From assembly GCA_029817715.1 (NCBI GenBank), contig JARUPY010000059.1, forward strand, positions 33,993-97,992: 64,000 nt of DNA. Direction: 5' to 3'. The stretch comes from Melastoma dodecandrum. Taxonomy: Eukaryota > Streptophyta > Magnoliopsida > Myrtales > Melastomataceae. The notes beneath the pieces are model-generated. The model worked only from the letters and a program-made list of their open reading frames with translations. It was not told the DNA's origin and did no database searches. Each line of letters begins with the position of its first letter. Within the stretch, counting starts at the first letter, position 1. The position numbers and the translations under genes are program-made. Shown one piece after another: positions 50,761 to 61,690 of the stretch.

Positions 50761-52429
50761 TCGTTGCACAATGAGGAACCCCGCGCACAACTTATGGAAA
50801 GTTGTGCATCCCGCATGCTCCGAACCTCGGTGCATCCGAACTTGCATTTTCCGAAGCCTAAATAATCCCCAAATGTTTCCCAAACTATTCAAAATTGGAG
50901 TTCTACGTTTGACATTCGGGTCCCTTTCGTTGCACAATGAGGAACCCCGTGCACAACTTACGCAAAGTTGTGCATCCCGCATGCTCCGAACCTTGGTGCT
51001 TCCGAACTTGCATTTTCCGAAGCCTAAATGATCCCCAAATGTTTCCCAAACTATTCAAAATTGGAGTTCTACATTTGACATTCGGGTCGCCTTCGTTGCA
51101 CAATGAGGAAGCCCGCGCACAACTTACGCAAGGTTGTGCATCCCGCATGCTCCGAAACTTGGTGCTTCCGAACTTGCATTTTCCGAAGCCTAAATGATCC
51201 CCAAATGCTTCCCAAACTATTCAAAATTGGAGTTCTACATTTGACATTCGGGTCCCTTTCGTTGCACAATGAGGAACCCCGCGCACAACTTACGCAAAGT
51301 TGTGCATCCCGCATGCTCCGAACCTTGGTGCTTCCGAACTTGCATTTTCCGAAGCCTAAATGATCCCCAAATGCTACCCAAACTATTCGAAATTGGAGTT
51401 CTACATTTGACATTCGGGTCCCTTTCGTTGCACAATGAGGAACCCCGCGCACAACTTACGCAAAGTTGTGCATCCCGCATGCTCCGAACCTTGGTGCTTC
51501 CGAACTTGCATTTTCCGAAGCCTAAATGATCCCCAAATGTTTCCCAAACTATTCAAAATTGGAGTTCTACATTTGACATTCGGGTCCCTTTCGTTGCACA
51601 ATGAGGAACCCCGCGCACAACTTACGCAAAGTTGTGCATCCCGCATGCTCCGAACCTTGGTGCTTCCGAACTTGCATTTTCCGAAGCCTAAATGATCCCC
51701 AAATGTTTAACAAACTATTCAAAATTGGAGTTCTACATTTGACATTCGGGTCCCAATCGTTGCACAATGAGGAACCCCGCGCACAACTTACGCAAAGTTG
51801 TGCATCCCGCATGCTCCGAACCTTGGTGCTTCCGAACTTGCATTTTTCGAAGCCTAAATGATCCCCAAATGTTTTCCAAACTATTCAAAATTGGAGTTCT
51901 ACATTTGACATGCGGGTCACTTTCGTTGTACAATGAGGAACCCCGCGCACAACTTACGGAAAGTTGTGCATCCCGCATGCCCCGAAGCTTGGTGCTTTTG
52001 AACTTGCCTTTTCCGAAGCCTAAATGATAACCAAATGTTTAACAAACCATTCAAAATTGGAGTTCTACATTTGACATTCGGGTCCCTTTCGTTGCACAAT
52101 GAGGAACCCCGCGCACAACTTACGCAAGGTTGTGCATCCCGCATGCTCCGAACCTTGGTGCTTCCGAACTTGCATTTTCCGAAGCCTAAATGATACCCAA
52201 ATGTTTCACAAACTATTCAAAATTGGAGTTCTACATTTGACATTCGGGTCCCATCCGTTGCACAATGTGGATCCCCGCGTACAACTTACGCAAAGTTGTG
52301 CATCCCGCATGCCCCGAACCTTGGTGCTTCCAAACTTGCATTTTCCGGAGCCTAAATGATCCCCAAATGTTTCCCCTTGTAATTCAAAATTGGAGTTCTA
52401 CACATGACATTCGGGTCCCCCTCGTTGCA

Positions 52430-54160
52430 CAAGGAGGAACCCCGCGCACAACTTACCGAAAGTTATGCATCCCGCATGCTCCGAACCTTGCTGCTTACGA
52501 ACATGCAATTTCCGAAGCCTAAACGATCCCCAAATGTTTGTTAAACTATTCAAAATTGGAGTTCTACACATGACATTCGGGTCCCCCTCGTTGCACAATG
52601 AGGAACTCCGCGCCCAACTTACGGAAAGTTGTGCATCCGCATGCTCCGAACCTTGGTGCTTCCGAACTTGCCTTTTCCGAAGCCTAAATGTTCCCCAAAT
52701 GTTTCCCAAACTATTCAAAATTGGAGTTCTACATTTGACATTCGGGTCCCTTGGGTTGCACAATGAGGAACCCCACGCACAACTTGCGGAAAGTTGTGCA
52801 TCCCGCATTCTTCGAACCTTGAGGCTTCCGAACATGCATTTTCCGAAGCCCTAAACGATCCCCAAATGTTTCTCAAACTATTCAAAATTGGAGTTCTACA
52901 TTTGACATTCGGGTCCCTTTCGTTGCACAATGAGGAACCCCTCGCACAACTTTCGGAAAGTTGTGCATCCCGCATGCTCCGAATCTTGGTGCTTCCGAAC
53001 TTGCCTTTTCCGAAGCCTAAATGATACCCAAATGTTTAACAAACTATTCAAAATTGGAGTTCTACATTTGACATTCGGGTCCCAGTTGCACAAAGAGGAA
53101 CCCCGCACACAACTTACGCAAAGTTGTGCATCCCGCATGCTCCGAACCTTGGTGCTTCCGAACTTGCATTTTCGGAAGCCTAAATGATACCCAAAAGTTT
53201 CCCAAACTATTCAAAATTGGAGTTCTACATTTGACATTCGGGTCCCTTTCGTAGCACAATGAGGAACCCCGCGCACAACTTACGCAAGTTATGCATCCCG
53301 CATGCTCCGAACCTTGCTGCTTACGAACATGCAATTTCCGAAGCCTAAACGATCCCCAAATGTTTCTCAAACTATTCAAAATTCGAGTTCTACATTTGAC
53401 ATTCGGGTCACTTTCGTTGCACAATGAGGAACCCCGCGCACAACTTACGGAAAGTTGTGCATCCCGCATGCTCCGAACCTTGGTGCTTCCGAACTTGCAT
53501 TTTCCGAAGCCTAAATGATCCCCAAATGTTTCCCAAACTATTCAAAATTGGAGTTCTACATTTGACATTCGGGTCCCTTTCGTTGCACAATGAGGAACCC
53601 CGCGCACAACTTACGCAAAGTTGTGCATCCCGCATGCTCCGAACCTTGGTGCTTCCGAACTTGCATTTTCCGAAGCCTAAATGTTCCCCAAATGTTTCCC
53701 AAACTATTCAAAATTGGAGTTCTACATTTGACATTCGGGTCCCTTTGGTTGCACAATGAGGAACCCCGCGCACAACTTACGGAAAGTTGTGCATCCCGCA
53801 TGCTCCGAACCTTGGTGCTTCCGAACTTGCATTTTTCGAAGCCTAAATGATCCCCAAATGTTTAACAAACTATTCAAAATTGGAGTTCTACATTTGACAT
53901 TCGGGTCCCAATCGTTGCACAATGAGGAACCCCGCGCACAACTTACGCAAAGTTGTGCATCCCGCATGCTCCGAAGCCTAAAAGATACCCGAAAGTTTCC
54001 CAAACTATTCAAAATTGGAGTTCTACATTTGACATTCGGGTCCCTTTGGTTGCACGATGAGGAACCCCGCGCACAACTTACCGAAAGTTATGCATCCCGC
54101 ATGCTCCGAACCTTGCTGCTTACGAACATGCAATTTCCGAAGCCTAAATGATCCCCAAAT
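52430..54160 (+). repeat. Five-monomer higher-order pattern, about 830 bp
   Basis: CTGCTTACGAACATGCAATT occurs at 52491, 53317 and 54116, preceded in each case by GTTATGCATCCC. The first spacing (826) is five monomers minus four small net deletions visible between the copies. The second (799) is 830 minus the 31-bp deletion in the 53922 monomer. Indel arithmetic therefore supports a pentameric unit. Confidence 0.8.
53922..54056 (+). repeat. Short monomer, 135 bp (31-bp deletion)
   Basis: GCATGCTCCGAAGCCTAAAAG near 53965-53985 joins two CCGAA copies, removing 31 bp that normally contain AACCTTGGTGCTTCC and the following TTGCATTTTCC. This is the shortest monomer in the window. Confidence 0.88.
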
Positions 54161-54859
54161 GTTTCTCAAACTATTCAAAATTGGAGTTCTACATTTGACA
54201 TTCGGGTCCCTTTCGTTGCACAATGAGGAACCCCGCGCACAACTTACGGAAAGTTGTGCATCCCGCATGCTCCGAACCTTGGTGCTTCCGAACTTGCATT
54301 TTCCGAAGCCTAAATGATCCCCAAATGTTTCCCAAACTATTCAAAATTGGAGTTCTACATTTGACATTCGGGTCCCTTTCGTTGCACAATGAGGAACCCC
54401 GCGCACAACTTACGCAAAGTTGTGCATCCCGCATGCTCCGAACCTTGGTGCTTCCGAACTTGCATTTTCCGAAGCCTAAATGATCCCCAAATGCTTCCCA
54501 AACTATTCAAAATAGGAGTTCTACATTTGACATTCGGGTCCCTTTCGTTGCACAATGAGGAACCCCGCGCACAACTTACGCAAAGTTGTGCATCCCGCAT
54601 GCTCCGAAACATGGTGCTTCCTAACTTGCATTTTCCGGAACCTAAATGATCCCAAAATTTTTAACAAACTATTCCAAATTGGAGTTCTACATTTGACATT
54701 CGGGTCCCGTTGCACAATGTGGATCCCCGCGCACAACTTACGCAAAGTTGTGCATGCCGCATGCCCCGAACCTTGGTGCTTCCGAACTTGCATTTTCCGA
54801 AGCCTAAATGATCCCCAAATGTTTCCCAAACTATTCAAAATTGGAGTTCTACATTTGAC

Positions 54860-57000
54860 ATTCGGGTCCCTTTCGTTGCACAATGAGGAACCCCGCGCAC
54901 AACTTACGGAAAGTTGTGCATCCCGCATGCTCCGAACCTTGGTGCTTCCGAACTTGCATTTTCCGAAGCCTAAATGATCCCCAAATGTTTCCCAAACTAT
55001 TCAAAATTGGAGTTCTACATTTGACATTCGGGTCCCTTTCGTTGCACAATGAGGAACCCCGCGCACAACTTACGCAAAGTTGTGCATCCCGCATGCTCCG
55101 AACCTTGGTGCTTCCGAACTTGCATTTTCCGAAGCCTAAATGATCCCCAAATGCTTCCCAAACTATTCAAAATTGGAGTTCTACATTTGACATTCGGGTC
55201 CCTTTCGTTGCACAATGAGGAACCCCGCGCACTACTTACGCAAAGTTGTGCATCCCGCATGCTCCGAACCTTGATGCTTCCGAACTTGCATTTTCCGAAG
55301 CCTAAATGAACCCCAAATGCTTCCCAAACTATTCAAAATTGGAGTTCTACATTTGACATTCGGGTCCCTTTCGTTGCACAATGAGGAACCCCGCGCACTA
55401 CTTACGCAAAGTTGTGCATCCCGCATGCTCCGAACCTTGGTGCTTCCGAACTTGCATTTTCCGAAGCCTAAATGATCCCCAAATGCTTCCTAAACTATTC
55501 AAAATTGGAGTTCTACATTTGACATTCGGGTCCCTTTCGTTGCACAATGAGGAACCCCGCGCACTACTTACGCAAAGTTGTGCATCCCGCATGCTCCGAA
55601 CCTCTTGGTGCTTCCGAACTTGCATTTTCCGAAGCCTAAATGATCCCCAAATGCTTCCCAAACTATTCAAAATTGGAGTTCTACATTTGACATTCGGGTC
55701 CCTTTCGTTGCACAATGAGGAACCCCGCGCACAACTTACGGAAGGTTGTGCATCCCGCATGCTCCGAACCTTGGTGCTTCCGAACTTGCATTTTCCGAAG
55801 CCTAAATGATCCCCAAATGCTTCCCAAACTATTCAAAATTGGAGTTCTACATTTGACATTCGGGTCCCTTTCGTTGCACAATGAGGAACCCCTCGCACAA
55901 CTTACGCAACGTTGTGCATCCCGCATGCTCCGAACCTTGGTGCTTCCGAACTTGCATTTTCCGAAGCCTAAATGAACCCCAAATGTTTCCCAAACTATTC
56001 AAAATTGGAGTTCTACATTTGACATTCGGGTCCCTTTCGTTGCACAATGAGGAACCCCGCGCACAACTTACGCAAAGTTGTGCATCCCGCATGCTCCGAA
56101 CCTTGGTGCTTCCGAACTTGTATTTTTCGAAGCCTAAATGATCCCCAAATGTTTCCCAAACTATTCAAAATTGGAGTTCTACATTTGACATTCGGGTCCC
56201 TTTCGTTGCACAATGAGGAACCCCGCGCACAACTTACGCAAAGTTGTGCATCCCGCATGCTCCGAACCTTGGTGCTTCCGAACTTGCATTTTCCGAAGCC
56301 TAAATGATCCCCAAATGCTTCCCAAACTATTCAAAATTGGAGTTCTACATTTGACATTCGGGTCCCTTTCGTTGCACAATGAGGAACCCCGCGCACTACT
56401 TACGCAAAGTTGTGCATCCCGCATGCTCCGAACCTTGATGCTTCCGAACTTGCATTTTCCGAAGCCTAAATGATCCCCAAATGCTTCCCAAACTATTCAA
56501 AATTGGAGTTCTACATTTGACATTCGGGTCCCTTTCGTTGCACAATGAGGAACCCCGCGCACAACTTACGCAAGGTTGTGCATCCCGCATGCTCCGAACC
56601 TTGGTGCTTCCGAACTTGCATTTTCCGAAGCCTAAATGATCCCCAAATGCTTCCCAAACTATTCAAAATTGGAGTTCTACATTTGACATTCGGGTCCCTT
56701 TCGTTGCACAATGAGGAACCCCGCGCACTACTTACGCAAAGTTGTGCATCCCGCATGCTCCGAACCTTGGTGCTTCCGAACTTGCATTTTCCGAAGCCTA
56801 AATGATCCCCAAATGCTTCCCAAACAATTCAAAATTGGAGTTCTACATTTGACATTCGGGTCCCTTTCGTTGCACAATGAGGAACCCCGCGCACAACTTA
56901 CGCAAGTTGTGCATCCCGCATGCTCCGAACCTTGGTGCTTCCGAACTTGCATTTTCCGAAGCCTAAATAATCCCCAAATGCTTCCCAAGCTATTCAAAAT
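54860..57000 (+). repeat. B then A/D monomers resembling 40-43 kb
   Basis: Type B units are followed by D-type GCACTACTT units near 55230, 55396, 55562, 56394 and 56726, with CCTTGATGC in the units near 55270 and 56432. The order and marker set recall 41.9-43.5 kb, about 13 kb away. Rearranged or lost units between them prevent a simple one-to-one alignment by eye. Confidence 0.7.
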
Positions 57001-60000
57001 TGGAGTTCTACATTTGACATTCGGGTCCCTTTCGTTGCACAATGAGGAACCCCGCGCACAACTTACGCAAGGTTGTGCATCTTGCATGCTCTGAACCTTG
57101 GTGCTTCCGAACTTGCATTTTCCGAAGCCTAAATGATCCCCAAATGCTTCCCAAACTATTCAAAATTGGAGTTCTACATTTGACATTCGGGTCCCTTTCG
57201 TTGCACAATGAGGAACCCCGCGCACAACTTACGCAAGGTTGTGCATCCCGCATGCTCCGAACCTTGGTGCTTCCGAACTTGCATTTTCCGAAGCCTAAAT
57301 GATCCCCAAATGCTTCCCAAATTATTCAAAATTGGAGTTCTACATTTGACATTCGGGTCCCTTTCGTTTGCACAATGAGGAACCCCGCGCACAACTTACG
57401 CAAGGTTGTGCATCCCGCATGCTCCGAACCTTGGTGCTTCCGAACTTGCATTTTCCGAAGCCTAAATGATCCCCAAATGCTTCCCAAACTATTCAAAATT
57501 GGAGTTCTACATTTGACATTCGGGTCCCTTTCGTTGCACAATGAGGAACCCCGCGCACAACTTACGCAAAGTTGTGCATCCCGCATGCTCCGAACCTTGG
57601 TGCTTCCGAACTTGCATTTTCCGAAGCCTAAATGATCCCCAAATGCTTCCCAAACTATTCAAAATTGGAGTTCTACATTTGACATTCGGGTCCCTTTCGT
57701 TGCACAATGAGGAACCCCGCGCACAACTTACGCAAGGTTGTGCATCCCGCATGCTCCGAACCTTCGTGCTTCCGAACTTGCATTTTCCGAAGCTTAAATG
57801 ATCCCCAGATGCTTCCCAAACTATTCAAAATTGGAGTTCTACTTTGACATTCGGGTCCCTTTCGTTGCACAATGAGGAACCCCGCGCACAACTTACGCAA
57901 GGTTGTGCATCCCGCATGCTCCGAACCTTGGTGCTTCCGAACTTGCATTTTCCGAAGCCTAAATGATCCCCAGATGCTTCCCAAACTATTCAAAATTGGA
58001 GTTCTAAATTTGACATTCGGGTCCCTTTTGTTGCACAATGAGGAACCCCGCGCACAACTTACGCAAGTCTGTGCATCCCGCATGCTCTGAACCTTGGTGC
58101 TTCCGAACTTGCATTTTCCGAAGCCTAAATGATCCCCAAATGCTTCCCAAACTATTCAAAATTGGAGTTCTACATTTGACATTCGGGTCCCTTTCGTTGC
58201 ACAATGAGGAACCCCGCGCACAACTTACGCAAGGTTGTGCATCCCGCATGCTCCGAACCTTGGTGCTTCCGAACTTGCATTTTCCGAAGCCTAAATGATC
58301 CCCAAATGCTTCCCAAACTATTCAAAATTGGAGTTCTACATTTGACATTCGGGTCCCTTTCGTTGCACAATGAGGAACCCCGCGCACAACTTACGCAAGG
58401 TTGTGCATCCCGCATGCTCCGAACCTTGATGCTTCCGAACTAGCATTTTCCGAAGCCTAAATGATCCCCAAATGCTTCCCAAACTATTCAAAATTGGAGT
58501 TCTACATTTGACATTCGGGTCCCTTTCGTTGCACAATGAGGAACCCCGCGCACAACTTACGCAAGGTTGTGCACCCCGCATGCTCCGTACCTTGGTGCTT
58601 CCGAACTTGCATTTTCCGAAGCCTAAATGATCCCCAAATGCTTCCCAAACTATTCAAAATTGGAGTTCTACATTTGACATTCGGGTCCCTTTCGTTGCAC
58701 AATGAGGAACCCCGCGCACAACTTACGCAAGGTTGTGCATCCCGCATGCTCCGAACCTTGGTGCTTCCGAACTTGCATTTTCCGAAGCCTAAATGATCTC
58801 CAAATGCTTCCCAAACTATTCAAAATTGGAGTTCTACATTTGACATTCGGGTCCCTTTCGTTGCACAATGAGGAACCCCGCGCACAACTTACGCAAGGTT
58901 GTGCATCCCGCATGCTCCGAACCTTGGTGCTTCCGAACTTGCATTTTCCGAAGCCTAAATGATCCCCAAATGCTTCCCAAACTATTCAAAATTGGAGTTC
59001 TACATTTGACATTCGGGTCCCTTTCGTTGCACAATGAGGAACCCCGCGCACAACTTACGCAAGGTTGTGCATCCCGCATGCTCCGAACCTTGGTGCTTCC
59101 GAACTTGCATTTTCCGAAGCCTAAATGATCCCCAAATGCTTCCCAAACTATTCAAAATTGGAGTTCTACATTTGACATTCGGGTCCCTTTCGTTGCACAA
59201 TGAGGAACCCCGCGCACAACTTACGCAAGTTGTGCATCCCGCATGCTCCGAACCTTGGTGCTTCCGAACTTGCATTTTCCGAAGCCTAAATGATCCCCAA
59301 ATGCTTCCCAAACTATTCAAAATTGGAGTTCTACATTTGACATTCGGGTCCCTTTCGTTTGCACAATGAGGAACCCCGCGCACAACTTACGCAAAGTTGT
59401 GCATCCCGCATGCTCCGAACCTTGGTGCTTCCGAACTTGCATTTTCCGAAGCCTAAATGATCCCCAAATGCTTCCCAAACTATTCAAAATTGGAGTTCTA
59501 CATTTGACATTCGGGTCCCTTTCGTTGCACAATGAGGAACCCCGCGCACAACTTATGCAAGGTTGTGCATCCCGCATGCTCCGAACCTTGGTGCTTCCGA
59601 ACTTGCATTTTCCGAAGCCTAAATGATCCCCAAATGCTTCCCAAACTATTCAAAATTGGAGTTCTACATTTGACATTCGGGTCCCTTTCGTTTGCACAAT
59701 GAGGAACCCCGCGCACAACTTACGCAAGGTTGTGCATTCCGCATGCTCCTTAGCTTGGTGCATCCGAACTTGCATTTTCCGAAGCCTAAATGATCCCCAA
59801 ATGCTTCCCAAACTATTCAAAATTGGAGTTCTACATTTGACATTCGGGTCCCTTTCGTTGCACAATGAGGAACCCCGCGCACAACTTACGCAAGGCTGTG
59901 CATCCCGCATGCTCCGAACCTTGGTGCTTCCGAACTTGCATTTTCCGAAGCCTAAATGATCCCCAAATGCTTCCCAAACTATTCAAAATTGGAGTTCTAC

Positions 60001-61690
60001 ATTTGACATTCGGGTCCCTTTCGTTGCACAATGAGGAACCCCGCGCACAACTTACGCAAGGTTGTGCATCCCGCATGCTCCGAACCTTGGTGCTTCCGAA
60101 CTTGCATTTTCTGAAGCCTAAATGATCCCCAAATGCTTCCCAAACTATTCAAAATTGGAGTTCTACATTTGACATTCGGGTCCCTTTCGTTGCACAATGA
60201 GGAACCCCGCGCACAACTTACGCAAGGTTGTGCATCCCGCATGCTCCGAACCTTGGGGCTTCCGAACTTGCATTTTCCGAAGCCTAAATCATCCCCAAAT
60301 GCTTCCCAAACTATTCAAAATTGGAGTTCTACATTTGACATTCGGGTCCCTTTCGTTGCACAATGAGGAACCCCGCGCACAACTTACGCAAGGTTGTGCA
60401 TCTTGCATGCTCCGAACCTTGGTGCTTCCGAACTTGCATTTTCCGAAGCCTAAATGATCCCCAAATGCTTCCCAAACTATTCAAAATTGGAGTTCTACAT
60501 TTGACATTCGGGTCCCTTTCGTTGCACAATGAGGAACCCCGCGCACAACTTACGCAAGGTTGTGCATCCCGCATGCTCCGAACCTTGGTGCTTCCGAACT
60601 TGCATTTTCCGAAGCCTAAATGATCCCCAAATGCTTCCCAAACTATTCAAAATTGGAGTTCTACATTTGACATTCGGGTCCCTTTCGTTGCACAATGAGG
60701 AACCCCGCGCACAACTTACGCAAGGTTGTGCATCCCGCATGCTCCGAACCTTGGTGCTTCCGAACTTGCATTTTCCGAAGCCTAAATGATCCCCAAATGC
60801 TTACCAAACTATTCAAAATTGGAGTTCTACATTTGACATTCGGGTCCCTTTCGTTGCACAATGAGGAACCCCGCGCACAACTTACGCAAGGTTGTGCATC
60901 CCGCATGCTCCGAACCTTGGTGCTTCCGAACTTGCATTTTTCGAAGCCTAAATGATCCCCAAATGCTTCCCAAACTATTCAAAATTGGAGTTCTACATTT
61001 GACATTCGGGTCCCTTTCGTTGCACAATGAGGAACCCCGCGCACAACTTACGCAAGGTTGTGCATCCCGCATGCTCCGAACCTTGGTGCGTCCGCACTTG
61101 CATTTTCCAAAGCCTAAATGATCTGCGAATGCTTCCCAAACTATTCAAAATTGGAGTTCTACATTTGACGTTCGGGTCCCTTTCGTTGCACAATGAGGAA
61201 CCCCGCGCACAACTTACGCAAGGTTGTGCATCCCGCATGCTCAGAACCTTGGTGCTTCCGAACTTGCATTTTCCGAAGCCTAAATGATCCCCAAATGCTT
61301 CCCAAACTATTCAGAATTGGAGTTCTACGTTTGACATTCGGGTCCCTTTCGTTGCACAATGAGGAACCCCGCGCACAACTTACGCAAGGTTGTGCATCCC
61401 GCATGCTCCGAACCTTGGTGCTTCCGAACTTGCATTTTCCGAAGCCTAAATGATCTCCAAATGCTTCCCAAACTATTCAAAATTGGAGTTCTACATTTGA
61501 CATTCGGGTCCCTTTCGTTGCACAATGAGGAACCCCGCGCACAACTTACGCAAGGTTGTGCATCCCGCATGCTCCGAACCTTGGTGCTTCCGAACTTGCA
61601 TTTTCCGAAGCCTAAATGATCCCCAAATGCTTCCCAAACTATTCAAAATTGGAGTTCTACATTTGACATTCGGGTCCCTTTCGTTGCACA
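57000..61690 (+). repeat. Second type A block (about 28 monomers)
   Basis: Units return to GCTTCCC with GCAAGGTT and low divergence, as in 4.6-39 kb. Private changes include CATCTTGCATGC near 57079 and 60392, GCATGCTCCTTAGC near 59742 and a GATCTGCGAATG cluster near 61121. Confidence 0.78.

Larger units (their letters stand above)
47510..54860 (+). repeat. Diverged zone with type B, C and E monomers
   Basis: This is the most variable stretch. GTTTAACAAAC (C), GTTTCCC (B), TCCCAATCG, GGGTCACTTTCG, TTACGAAAAG, TTACGGAAAG and E-type GTGGATCCCC units are mixed. The 179-bp and 135-bp monomers also lie here. Despite the divergence, two longer higher-order patterns (1162 bp and about 830 bp) can still be traced, so at least part of the zone was amplified as multi-monomer blocks. 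Confidence 0.75.
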
